Shown: positions 45,198 to 54,446, counted from the first letter of the stretch. The stretch is DNA of 64,000 bases from Streptomyces specialis (GCF_001493375.1 NZ_LN929897.1:101078-165077), one strand, 5' to 3'. Made by a program: numbers and translations. The notes: generated by a model from the sequence alone, not told the origin.

Positions 45198-46307
45198 GTG
45201 ACTGAGATCGAGATCGGGCGCGGCAAGCGCGGACGGCGGGCGTACGCCTTCGACGACATCGCCGTGGTGCCCAGCCGGCGCACCCGTGACCCGAAAGAGG
45301 TCTCGATCGCCTGGCAGATCGACGCCTACCGGTTCGAGCTGCCGTTCCTGGCCGCGCCGATGGACTCGATCGTCTCGCCCGCCACCGCCATCCGCATCGG
45401 CGAGATGGGCGGCCTGGGCGTGCTGAACCTCGAAGGGCTCTGGACGCGGTACGAGGACCCCGAGCCGCTGCTGACCGAGATCACCGAGCTGGACGAGGAG
45501 TCGGCCAACCGGCGCCTCCAGGAGATCTACGCCGCTCCCATCCGGGAGGAGCTGATCTTCCGCCGGATCAAGGAGGTCAGGGACGCGGGCGTGGTCACCG
45601 CCGCCGCGCTGTCCCCGCAGCGGACCGCCCAGTTCTCCAAGGCGGTGCTGGACGCGGGCGTGGACATCTTCGTCATCCGCGGCACCACCGTCTCGGCGGA
45701 GCACGTGTCCGGGGCGGCCGAGCCGCTCAACCTCAAGCAGTTCATCTACGAGCTGGACGTGCCGGTGATCGTCGGCGGCTGCGCCACGTACACCGCCGCC
45801 CTGCACCTGATGCGGACCGGCGCGGCCGGCGTGCTGGTCGGCTTCGGTGGCGGCGCGGCGCACACCACGCGGAACGTGCTGGGCATCCAGGTCCCGATGG
45901 CCACCGCGGTGGCCGATGTGGCGGCGGCCCGGCGGGACTACATGGACGAGTCCGGCGGCCGGTATGTGCACGTCATCGCGGACGGCGGGGTGGGCTGGTC
46001 GGGCGACCTGCCGAAGGCGGTCGCGTGCGGCGCGGACGCCGTGATGATGGGCTCTCCGCTGGCCCGCGCCACCGACGCGCCGGGCCGGGGACACCACTGG
46101 GGCATGGAGGCCGTCCATGAGGACGTGCCGCGCGGCAAGAAGGTCCACCTGGGCACGGTCGGGACGACCGAGGAGGTCCTCACCGGTCCCTCGCACATCC
46201 CCGACGGCTCGATGAACTTCTTCGGGGCGCTGCGCCGCGCGATGGCGACGACGGGCTACTCGGAGCTGAAGGAGTTCCAGCGGGTCGAGGTCACGGTCTC
46301 GCGCTGA
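45198..46307 (+). CDS. guaB3: GuaB3-family IMP dehydrogenase-like protein
   Basis: This 369-residue IMPDH/GMPR-fold protein has no CBS domains. The loop that holds the catalytic Cys in IMPDH reads GFGGGAAHTTRNVLG and has no Cys. VHVIADGGVGWSGDLPKAVACGADAVMMGSPLA binds the nucleotide phosphate. A cyanobacterial GuaB3 has been reported as an XMP reductase; the role in actinobacteria is less clear. GTG at 45198, GAAAGG upstream. Confidence 0.88.
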   Translation: MTEIEIGRGKRGRRAYAFDDIAVVPSRRTRDPKEVSIAWQIDAYRFELPFLAAPMDSIVSPATAIRIGEMGGLGVLNLEGLWTRYEDPEPLLTEITELDEESANRRLQEIYAAPIREELIFRRIKEVRDAGVVTAAALSPQRTAQFSKAVLDAGVDIFVIRGTTVSAEHVSGAAEPLNLKQFIYELDVPVIVGGCATYTAALHLMRTGAAGVLVGFGGGAAHTTRNVLGIQVPMATAVADVAAARRDYMDESGGRYVHVIADGGVGWSGDLPKAVACGADAVMMGSPLARATDAPGRGHHWGMEAVHEDVPRGKKVHLGTVGTTEEVLTGPSHIPDGSMNFFGALRRAMATTGYSELKEFQRVEVTVSR

Positions 46308-46331
46308 GCCCGCGTTCCCGGCCGGCGGCCC

Positions 46332-47564
46332 TCACAGGCGGTGGGCCGCCCCGGCCGGGGTGGCGCCGCGGGTGTCGAGCAGGAGCTGTGCCTTCGCCGC
46401 CAGGCCCTGGAGGTCATAGGTGGCGTGGTGCTGGAGCAGCAGCGTCAGATCCGCGGCGGCGGCGGCCTCGTAGAGCGAGTCGGCGCGGCGGACCGGGTGC
46501 CCCCCCACCTGCCACTCCGTCACGAACGGGTCGTGGAAGCTGAGCCTGGCGCCCAGGGCCAGCAGCCGGGAGGCGATCTCGCGGGCCGGCGCGCCCTCCT
46601 GGTCGGGCAGGTCGGGCCGGTAGGTGACGCCCAGCAGCAGGACGCGGGCGTCGCGCGCCGACTTGCCGTGCTCGTTCAGCAGGGTGGCGGCGCGCTGGGT
46701 CACGTATCCGGGCATCCGTTCGTTGACGTCGCGGGCGAGCTGGACGATCCGCAGCCGGCCGCCCGGATCGACGGGCGCGCCGTGGCCGCCCACGCCGGGG
46801 CCCGGCCGGAAGGCGTGGAAGCCGAACGGTTTGCTCTCCGCGCAGCGGACCACGTCCCAGATGTCGATGCCCAGCTCGTGGCAGAGAACGGCCATCTCGT
46901 TCACCAGGGCGATGTTGACGTGCCGGAAGTTGGTCTCCAGGACCTTCACCGTCTCGGCCTCCATCACGCCCTTGGCCCGCACCACCTTGTCCGTCAGCCG
47001 CCCGTAGAACGCGGCGGCGGCCTCCGTGCAGGCGGGCGTCAGGCCGCCGATGACGCGGGGGGTGCCCGCGTAGCCGAAGGTCCGGCTGCCGGGGTCGAGG
47101 CGGCCCGGGGCGCAGGCGAGGTGGAAGTCCCGTCCGGCGCGCAGGCCGGAGCCGCGTTCCAGCGCCGGGCGCAGCACGTCGCGGGTGGTGCCGGGGGGCA
47201 CCGCGGACTCCAGGACGACGAGGGTGCGCGGGCGGAGCCGGGGCGCGAGGGCGGCGGCGGCCTCGCGGACGCCGCCCACGTCGAGCGCGCGGCCCGCGCC
47301 GGGCGGGGTCGGCGCGCAGATCAGGGCGGTGCGCACCCGGCCCAGCACCTCCGGGTCGCTGGTGGCGCGGAAACCCGCGGAGAGCATCCGGCGCAGTTCG
47401 GCCGCGGACAGCGAACCGTCGGCGGGCGGGCGGCCCGCGTTGAGCCCGGCCGCGCTCGCGGGGTCGGGGACGAAACCGACGGTGCCGATGCCGGCGGCGG
47501 TGGCGGCCTGGGCGGTGGGCAGCCCCAACTGCCCCAGGCCGAGAACGGCGAGATCAGCGGGCAT
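46332..47564 (-). CDS. Nucleotide-sugar dehydrogenase homologue lacking catalytic Cys
   Basis: This 410-residue protein has an NAD-binding domain (VLGLGQLGLPTAQ), the central helix KVLETNFRHVNIALVNEMA and a UDP-binding C-terminal domain, as in UDP-N-acetylmannosaminuronate dehydrogenases. The active-site motif GGHCIPVDP reads GGHGAPVDP here, so Gly262 (46779-46781) replaces the cysteine that forms the thioester intermediate. The following PYYL is PGGR. Four-electron oxidation to a uronic acid is therefore unlikely. It is divergent from glpD. The role is unknown. Confidence 0.82.
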   Translation of the reverse strand: MPADLAVLGLGQLGLPTAQAATAAGIGTVGFVPDPASAAGLNAGRPPADGSLSAAELRRMLSAGFRATSDPEVLGRVRTALICAPTPPGAGRALDVGGVREAAAALAPRLRPRTLVVLESAVPPGTTRDVLRPALERGSGLRAGRDFHLACAPGRLDPGSRTFGYAGTPRVIGGLTPACTEAAAAFYGRLTDKVVRAKGVMEAETVKVLETNFRHVNIALVNEMAVLCHELGIDIWDVVRCAESKPFGFHAFRPGPGVGGHGAPVDPGGRLRIVQLARDVNERMPGYVTQRAATLLNEHGKSARDARVLLLGVTYRPDLPDQEGAPAREIASRLLALGARLSFHDPFVTEWQVGGHPVRRADSLYEAAAAADLTLLLQHHATYDLQGLAAKAQLLLDTRGATPAGAAHRL

Positions 47565-47714
47565 TCGCGGTACCGCTCCCTTCTCCCCCGCGCGGTCTGC
47601 TTAGGGGCATATATGACAGATGTTCCCCGATGGACCGCCCGGCCGGTCCGATGGCGCGCCAAAGCGGCGGAAATGGGGAAGCATCGGTACGGAGAAGCGA
47701 GCGAGGGAGCACAC

Positions 47715-49421
47715 GTGAGGACAGCCGAACTGGGGCCGGCGCAGCGGGCCGAGGCGCTCGCCCGGATGGCCGAGCGGGAGCTGGACGTGCTGGTCGTCGG
47801 CGGGGGCGTGGTCGGCGCGGGCACCGCGCTCGACGCCGTCACCAGGGGCCTGGCCACCGGGCTGGTCGAGGCCAGGGACTGGGCCTCCGGCACGTCGAGC
47901 CGGTCCAGCAAGCTCATCCACGGCGGGCTGCGCTACCTGGAGATGCTCGACTTCGGCCTCGTCCGGGAGGCGCTGAAGGAGCGCGGTCTGCTGCTGGAAC
48001 GGATCGCGCCGCACCTCGTCAAGCCCGTCCCGTTCCTCTATCCCCTCCGGCACCGCGGCTGGGAGCGGTGGTACGCGGGGAGCGGGGTCGCCCTGTACGA
48101 CGCCATGGCGCTCTCCTCCGGGCACGGCCGCGGGCTGCCCCGCCACCGGCACCTGACGCGGCGCCACGCGCTGCGGACCGCGCCGTGCCTGAAGAAGGAG
48201 GCGCTGGTCGGCGCCCTCCAGTACTACGACGCGCAGGTGGACGACGCCCGGTTCGTCGCCACCCTGGTCCGTACGGCCGCGGGCTACGGCGCGCGGGTCG
48301 CCAACCGGGCGCGCGTCACCGAGTTCCTGCGCGAGGGCGAACGCGTCGTCGGGGTGCGGGTGTCGGACCTGGAGGAGGGCGGCTCGTACGAGATCAGGGC
48401 CCGTCAGGTCGTCAACGCCACCGGTGTGTGGACCGACGACACGCAGGCGATGATCGCCGAGCGCGGCCAGTTCCACGTCCGGGCCTCCAAGGGCATCCAC
48501 CTCGTGGTGCCCAAGGACCGCATCCACTCCTCGACCGGGCTGATCCTGCGCACCGAGACCAGCGTCCTGTTCGTCATCCCCTGGGGACGGCACTGGATCG
48601 TGGGCACCACGGACACCGCCTGGAACCTGGACAAGGCCCACCCGGCGGCGTCCGGTGCCGACATCGACTACCTGCTCGACCACGTCAACTCCGTGCTCGC
48701 CGTCCCCCTCACCCGGGACGACGTGGAGGGCGTCTACGCCGGGCTGCGCCCGCTGCTCGCCGGGGAGTCCGACGCCACCAGCAAACTGTCGCGCGAGCAC
48801 ACCGTCGCCCACCCGGTGCCAGGTCTGGTGGTGATCGCGGGCGGGAAGTACACCACCTACCGGGTGATGGCCAAGGACGCGGTGGACGCGGCGGTCCACG
48901 GTCTCGACCGGCGGGTCGCCGCCTGCTGCACCGAGGAGGTGCGGCTGGCCGGTGCCGAGGGCTACCACGCGCTGTGGAACGCCCGGGCCCGGCTCGCGTC
49001 CCGGGCCGGACTGCACGAGGCGCGGATCGAACATCTCCTCAACCGGTACGGCTCCCTGACGGAGGAGCTGCTGGAGCTGATCGCCGCCGACCCCCGGCTC
49101 GGCGAACCGCTGCCGGCCGCCGACGACTATCTGAAGGCCGAGATCGTGTACGCCTGTTCGCACGAGGGGGCCCGTCACCTGGAGGACGTGCTGACCCGCA
49201 GGACGCGTATCTCCATCGAGACGTTCGACCGGGGAACGCGCAGCGCGCGCGAGTGCGCCACGCTGATGGCGGGGGTGCTGGGCTGGACGGACGCTCAGAT
49301 CGAGCGTGAGATCGAGCACTACCTCAAGCGCGTGGAGGCGGAACGCCAGTCCCAGGTCCAGCCCGACGACCGGACCGCCGACGCCGCCAGGCTGGGCGCT
49401 CCTGACACCGTGCCGCTCTGA
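47715..49421 (+). CDS. glpD: Glycerol-3-phosphate dehydrogenase (FAD)
   Basis: This 568-residue membrane-associated flavoenzyme oxidises glycerol-3-P to DHAP and passes electrons to quinone. The FAD motif VVGGGVVGAG is at residues 27-36, followed by the GTSSRSSKLIHGGLRYLE signature. IAGGKYTTYR and a C-terminal helical domain are complete. GTG 47715 with GAGGGAG upstream. The 150 bases between it and the divergent dehydrogenase hold both promoters, not resolved. Confidence 0.96.
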   Translation: MRTAELGPAQRAEALARMAERELDVLVVGGGVVGAGTALDAVTRGLATGLVEARDWASGTSSRSSKLIHGGLRYLEMLDFGLVREALKERGLLLERIAPHLVKPVPFLYPLRHRGWERWYAGSGVALYDAMALSSGHGRGLPRHRHLTRRHALRTAPCLKKEALVGALQYYDAQVDDARFVATLVRTAAGYGARVANRARVTEFLREGERVVGVRVSDLEEGGSYEIRARQVVNATGVWTDDTQAMIAERGQFHVRASKGIHLVVPKDRIHSSTGLILRTETSVLFVIPWGRHWIVGTTDTAWNLDKAHPAASGADIDYLLDHVNSVLAVPLTRDDVEGVYAGLRPLLAGESDATSKLSREHTVAHPVPGLVVIAGGKYTTYRVMAKDAVDAAVHGLDRRVAACCTEEVRLAGAEGYHALWNARARLASRAGLHEARIEHLLNRYGSLTEELLELIAADPRLGEPLPAADDYLKAEIVYACSHEGARHLEDVLTRRTRISIETFDRGTRSARECATLMAGVLGWTDAQIEREIEHYLKRVEAERQSQVQPDDRTADAARLGAPDTVPL

Positions 49422-49508
49422 GACCGCGCCGGCCGACCGTGCGCCCCGCCCCCCGGCTGTCGGCGGAATGGGTGACAATGGCCGGGGAAGCCGGAGGGGA
49501 CGCGACGC

Positions 49509-51621
49509 ATGGGCCAAGACAGCGGGGACATCGAGGCGCAGGACGCCACGCCGGGAACGACGCCGGACGACAGGGACGACAAGGACGCCTCCGGTCGTGC
49601 CGCGCAGGCGCCGGACAGCGAGGACCAGGGCGCCAAGGGCCGCCTGCTCAACGGGCGGTACCGGCTCGGCACGATCGTCGGGCGCGGTGGCATGGGCACG
49701 GTCTGGCAGGCCAGGGACGAAGTCCTGGCCCGTTCCGTGGCGGTGAAGGAGCTTCGGCTGCCGCCCGGCGTCGACGACGGCGAGCGCAAGCGCATGATCA
49801 CGCGCACCCTGCGCGAGGCCAAGGCGATCGCGACCATCCGCAGCCAGGGCGTCGTCACCATCTACGACGTGGTGGACGAGGGGTCGCGGCCCTGGATCGT
49901 GATGGAGCTGATCGAGGGCCGGTCGCTGGCCGACATCATCAAGAGCGACGGGCCGATGCGCCCCGAGCGCGCCGCGTCGATCGGGCTCGCCATCCTCGAC
50001 GTGCTGCGCGCCACGCACGCCGCCGGGGTGCTGCACCGCGACGTCAAGCCGTCCAACGTGCTCATCGCCGACGAGGACGGCCGCGTCGTCCTCACCGACT
50101 TCGGCATCGCCAAGGTCGAGGGCGACCCGTCGATCACCTCCACCGGCATGCTGGTCGGCGCGCCCTCGTACATCTCGCCGGAGCGGGCCCGCGGCGAGGC
50201 CCCCGGCCCGCCCGCCGACCTGTGGTCGCTGGGCGCCCTGCTGTTCTGCTGCGTCGACGGCCGCCCGCCCTACGACGAGGGCGGCGCCATCGCCACCCTG
50301 GCCGCCGTCATGTACGACCCGGTGCCCGCGCCGCGCCAGGCCGGTCCGTTGACCGAGGTCATCACCGGGCTGCTGGTGAAGGACCCGGCCGGGCGGCTGG
50401 ACGTGGAGCGCACCCGCGAGCTGCTCGCCTCGGTGGTGGCCCGTACGCCGGACGCCGACCCCGCCGACAGGACCGTGGTGGTCGGCACGCTCCCGCCGCG
50501 CGACGCGGTGCCCGACCCGCGCGTCACGCCGCCCCGGCCGGTGGCGGCCCTGCCCGCCGCGGCCCCTGTCTCCTATACCCATCTGACGGCGCCGACGAAG
50601 AGGGGAGGGAGACGCCCGGGCGCCTCCGCGCTAACCTGCTTAGAAAAAAGCGATGTTAACGCCACCACCCCTATAATTCTTTTTTTTATTAAAGAAAAAG
50701 ACGGCATGCGAAATTTTTGCCTGGCTCTTGGGTTCGGGGATGTGTATAAAAACCGGGCCCGCCGACCCGGCGACCACCGGCCCGGTGACGCCACCGCCCG
50801 ACGGCGCCAGACGCAGACGCCTGATGATCGTGGCCGGAGTGGTGGCCGTGCTGCTCGCGCTGCTCGGCGCCGCGCTGGCCTCCGCCCTGGGGGACGACGA
50901 CGACGGCGGCACCGACGCGCGGACCGGGGAGCGGACCGGCGAGCAGAGCGCCGACCCGCAGCCTGATCCCGACCCGGACGCCGAGGGCGCCGGGGACCCG
51001 TCGCAGGAGGCGACCGAGGACGCGGGCGGCGAGACCCAGGACCCCGACGGCACCGCGACGGATGACGGCTCGAACGACGAGGGGTCCGCCCCGGACGACG
51101 AGGACGGCGGCCCGCCCGGGACCGAGCCGGAGACCGATCCGGACGTCTCGCTGCCCGAGACCCCCGCGGGGTACGCGCAGATCTCCGACGACCGGTTCCA
51201 CTTCCGGATGTCCCTGCCCCGGGGCTGGGAGCGCACCCGCATCGCCGGGCAGAACTCGGGCGGCGTGTACAGCGCGGCGGACGGCGGACCGCCCACGGTC
51301 CAGGTCGACTTCAACTCCAGCCCCGGCGACGACGCCGAGGCGGCCTGGCGCGAGCTGGAGCCCTCGACGGCCCGGAACAGCGACGACTACGAGCTGATCG
51401 GCATCGAGGAGATCGAGTGGCGCGGCTATCCGACCGTCGCCGACTGGGAGTTCGAGCGCACGGTGGACGGGGAACGCGTCCGGGTGCTCAACCGGGGCTT
51501 CCGCGTGGACGACGAGCACGGCTACGCGATCATGATCACCTGCCCGGTGGACGAATGGGACGGCGATGCCTGCGCCACTCTCCGCGAGACCGCTTTCGAG
51601 ACGTTCGAGCCCTGGGACTGA
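49509..51621 (+). CDS. Membrane Ser/Thr protein kinase, split by adapter
   Basis: The acidic N-terminus is followed by a kinase domain at residues 51-310: GRGGMGTVW, Lys80 in VAVKEL, HRDVKPSN at 176-183 and DFG at 197-199, so it is active by motif. After a Pro-rich linker come one membrane helix (RRRLMIVAGVVAVLLALLGA) and an extracellular domain of about 145 residues with FHFRMSLPRGWER. Adapter sequence at 50566-50756 breaks the frame. Both sides share GCCCGCCG (50552 and 50757), and removing 205 bp gives one frame of 635 residues (...ALPADPATTGP...). Because the overlap is only 8 bp, some linker could be missing. Confidence 0.9.
50566..50756. other. Sequencing-adapter artefact inside kinase gene (both Nextera ends)
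   Basis: 50566-50584 is the Tn5 mosaic end, then GACG(G)CGCCGACGA to 50598 and AGAGGGGA (near i5 index AGAGGATA). The right side reads in the opposite sense. ACGGCATGCGAAAT (50701-50714) is P7, TTTTGCCT (50715-50722) is one base from the complement of AGGCAGAA, then the read-2 adapter and mosaic end to 50756. Two adapter ends face each other, so the join is artificial. Confidence 0.95.
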
Positions 51622-51644
51622 GCTGTAGCAAGAGCTGTAACAAG
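51621..51644 (+). repeat. 12-bp tandem repeat after kinase gene
   Basis: AGCTGTAGCAAG is followed directly by AGCTGTAACAAG. The first base is the last base of the kinase stop codon. The function is unknown. A small hairpin CCGTGG-TCCGT-CCACGG follows at 51661-51677. Confidence 0.6.
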
Positions 51645-51732
51645 AGTTGACGGATCGTAGCCGTGGTCCGTCCACGGCGCGTATCGTGAGAGCCCGTGCC
51701 CGGCGGGGGTTCGCACGCGGTGGGGAGGCATC

Positions 51733-54360
51733 GTGGACACTTACGCGGGTCGGCTGCTGGCCGACCGCTATCGGCTGCCGAGGACTCCTTCCGAGGAGTT
51801 CGAGCTCATCGAGTCACGGGCCTTCGACACGGCGAGCGGGCAGGAGGTCCTGGTCCGTCAGGTCCCGTTGCCCGAGATCGTGGACGCGGAAGAGCTGGAC
51901 GCGGACGGCCGCAGGCCGCGCGCCCCGATGGGCCGCGACTACGGCGACCGGGCCACGCGCCCCCCGGACGATCCGGTGGTGCGTCGCGCGGTCGAGGCCG
52001 CCGCCGCCGCTGCCCGGCTGCCCGACCATCCGCGGCTCGACCAGGTCTTCGACGTCTTCGTGCAGGGCGACGGCCTGTGGATCGTCAGCGAACTGGTGCC
52101 CGGCAGGCCGCTGGCCGCCGTGCTGGCCGAGGAGCGCCTCGGCCCGTACCGGGCGGCCGAGGTGGCGGCGGACCTGCTCGCCGCCCTGCGGATCGTCCAC
52201 GCGCACGGCTGGGTCCACCGCAACGTCACCGTCCGCACGGTCATGATCTGCGAGGACGGGCGCGCGATGCTGACCGGCCTGGCGGCCGGGGCGGCGGAGG
52301 AAGTGCTGTGCGGGTACGACCCGTTGCCGCCGCCGCCCGGCGTGCCGGACACGTTCGCCGCCGTTCCGCGCGTGGAACCCCCGGCCGGACGCGAGTCGTT
52401 GCCGCCCGGCCCCGCCGGGCCTCCGGCCGGTGGCCCGCCCGCGCTGCCTGAGCCGGACGACACGGCGGCCCGGGTGCTGGAGCGGGGCGGCACGCCGCCC
52501 GGCTTCACACCGCGCCCGCCCGGCGGCGGCGCGCTGCCCGACGCGTACCGGCGCTGGGAGACCGGTGGTGTGCGGGGCGTGGTGGGAGACGACGAGTCCA
52601 CCGCCTCGCTGCCCACGCCGCCCGGCGGCGCGGCCGATCTGGTGGCCCGGGTGCGGCAGCAGGGCGGCCCCCCGCGCGAGCCGGACCCGCCCGGCGGCGA
52701 GGGCCTGCCGGTGTCCTGGGACTTCGAGGGCGGCTCGGGGCCGGTGCCGCCCGCCGCCCGCGGGGCGGAGGAGGGCCCGCCGCCCACCGCCGCCGAGCGC
52801 GCGGCGCGCAGCGGCCCCATCGCGGCCTACCGGGCGGGCACCCGGGCCGGCGCGGCCCGGCGCTCGGGGGCCACCGGCCCGACCGAGCTGCCCGGTGCCG
52901 TACGGCCGAGCCACCCGGTGCGCACCGGGAGGGAGGCGGCGGCGGGCCACCAGGCCCCCGCCCGGGGGCAGGTCCCGGCGCAGCCGGGCGGTGTGGATCG
53001 GGGTCCGGCGCAGCCGGGCAGTGTGGATCGGGGTCCGGCGCAGCCGGGCGGTGTGGATCGGGGTCCGGCGCAGCCGGGCGGCGCCGGAGCGGCGGGGCGG
53101 GCCCGTTACCGGGGGCCCGACACCGCGCGGACGGCCGAGCGGGCCCGGCAGGCGCGGATCACCACCGTCGGCGCCGTCACCGAGCGCTGGGCGCCGGAGC
53201 AGGCGGGCCCGGTCTACGAGAACTGGCGGCTGGCCCCGCCGGTCGGCCCGCCCGCGGATTTCTGGGCGCTGGGCGCGCTGCTGTTCCGCGTCGTGCAGGG
53301 CTATCCGCCCTACCCCGAGGAGAGCGCGGCCGAGCTGACCCAGGCGGTCTGCGCCGAGCAGCCGGCGTTCGCCGAGGACTGCGGCGCGCTGCGGCCCATC
53401 ATCGAGTCCCTGCTGCGGCAGGACCCGACCGAGCGCCCGAGCGCGGAGGAACTGCGCGGCTGGCTGCGGTCGTTGCTGCGCGGGGCGCCCGAGCCCGAGG
53501 TGGGCCGTCATACGGTCACCGCGCCGCCGCCCGCCCTGGAGCCCGGCCGTCCCTCCGACCCCCGGCGGCTGCCGATCCTGCGGCTGCGCGGCGAGCTGGT
53601 CGGTCCGCGCCGCCGCCCGCGGCTGCGCGGCGCCGGTGGCCCGCGCCGGATGGGCCAGGTCCTGCTGACGCTGGTGCTGTTCGGGCTGGCCGGGGCCGTC
53701 GCCTATGTGCTGGCCTTCATGTCCGGGGACGACCCGCCGCGCCGCGAGGCGGGCGAGGGGCCGCCGGGCTCGCGGGAGCCCGCGGAGCCGGAGACGCCGC
53801 CGGACGACGAGCCGGCCGCTCCCACCACCGGGCCGGCCGAGCCCGACCCGGAGGAGACCGACGACCCGACCAACACCTCACCGGCCGAGGACGGCCAGGA
53901 ACCGGCCCGGCCGCCGGAGGGCTACGAGGTCCGCGAGGACCCCGAGGGGTTCGCGCTGACCGTGCCGGAGGGCTGGGAGCGGCAGGGTCTCAACAGCGAG
54001 GGCCAGGTCGTCTACCGCGGGGACGGCATCGACATCGTGGTCGTGCCGGGGCGGGACAGCGCCCAGCAGTACGGCGACGACCCGATGGACTATCAGCTCG
54101 ACCAGCAGCCGGAGCTGGCGGACTACCGGAACTACCAGTACCGCTCGGTCAGTGACCTGCGGACGTCCTCGGTGGGGAACGCGGCCATGGTCGAGGGCGT
54201 CTTCGGCTGGCAGGACGACGGCGCCCGGGTGGCCTTCAACCAAGTGGTGCTGCTGGACGGGGCTTATCACATTGTGATGGTCCGCGGCCCGGCCGAGCAG
54301 CGGGACCAGATCGACGCGATCTACGACGTCACGGCGGGGAGCTACCGTCTGACGGACTGA
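51733..54360 (+). CDS. Large membrane pseudokinase with intradomain insert
   Basis: This 875-residue kinase-like protein has lost catalytic residues: VAVK is VLVR (Arg42), HRD is HRN (162-164) and DFG is TGL (181-183). The kinase domain is interrupted from about 195 to 480 by a Pro/Gly/Ala-rich insert, and resumes with RWAPEQ (486-491) and PPADFWALGALLF. A membrane helix is at about 640-663, then an acidic Pro-rich linker and an extracellular domain (about 720-875) with FALTVPEGWERQG. That domain matches the pattern of the preceding kinase, so the two are paralogues. GTG 51733 with GGGGAGG upstream. It is likely a scaffold or partner of the active kinase. Confidence 0.85.
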   Translation: MDTYAGRLLADRYRLPRTPSEEFELIESRAFDTASGQEVLVRQVPLPEIVDAEELDADGRRPRAPMGRDYGDRATRPPDDPVVRRAVEAAAAAARLPDHPRLDQVFDVFVQGDGLWIVSELVPGRPLAAVLAEERLGPYRAAEVAADLLAALRIVHAHGWVHRNVTVRTVMICEDGRAMLTGLAAGAAEEVLCGYDPLPPPPGVPDTFAAVPRVEPPAGRESLPPGPAGPPAGGPPALPEPDDTAARVLERGGTPPGFTPRPPGGGALPDAYRRWETGGVRGVVGDDESTASLPTPPGGAADLVARVRQQGGPPREPDPPGGEGLPVSWDFEGGSGPVPPAARGAEEGPPPTAAERAARSGPIAAYRAGTRAGAARRSGATGPTELPGAVRPSHPVRTGREAAAGHQAPARGQVPAQPGGVDRGPAQPGSVDRGPAQPGGVDRGPAQPGGAGAAGRARYRGPDTARTAERARQARITTVGAVTERWAPEQAGPVYENWRLAPPVGPPADFWALGALLFRVVQGYPPYPEESAAELTQAVCAEQPAFAEDCGALRPIIESLLRQDPTERPSAEELRGWLRSLLRGAPEPEVGRHTVTAPPPALEPGRPSDPRRLPILRLRGELVGPRRRPRLRGAGGPRRMGQVLLTLVLFGLAGAVAYVLAFMSGDDPPRREAGEGPPGSREPAEPETPPDDEPAAPTTGPAEPDPEETDDPTNTSPAEDGQEPARPPEGYEVREDPEGFALTVPEGWERQGLNSEGQVVYRGDGIDIVVVPGRDSAQQYGDDPMDYQLDQQPELADYRNYQYRSVSDLRTSSVGNAAMVEGVFGWQDDGARVAFNQVVLLDGAYHIVMVRGPAEQRDQIDAIYDVTAGSYRLTD
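52975..53080 (+). repeat. 30-bp tandem repeat within pseudokinase insert
   Basis: Three and a half near-identical 30-bp units (52975, 53005, 53035, partial 53065) encode PAQPGGVDRG, with one Gly-to-Ser change in copy 2. Because the length is a multiple of three, copy-number changes would not break the frame. Confidence 0.95.
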
Positions 54361-54397
54361 CCGGACGACTCTGCCAGCGATCACTGGCGAAAATTTT

Positions 54398-54415
54398 GGT
54401 TACCAATGGGTAGCC
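54398..54415. promoter_or_regulatory. Inverted repeat upstream of aldehyde dehydrogenase gene
   Basis: GGTTACC-AATG-GGTAGCC (one mismatch) lies 32 bases before the ATG and just upstream of a TACCCT -10-like box at 54435-54440, a good position for an operator. No regulator gene is adjacent. Confidence 0.5.
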
Positions 54416-54446
54416 ACCGGCGTGCGCACGGTCGTACCCTCCGCCT

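Noticed and set aside
52975..53080. Regular 30-bp repeats as a CRISPR array.
   Set aside because: The units are directly tandem without spacers, in frame, and coding. No cas genes are present.
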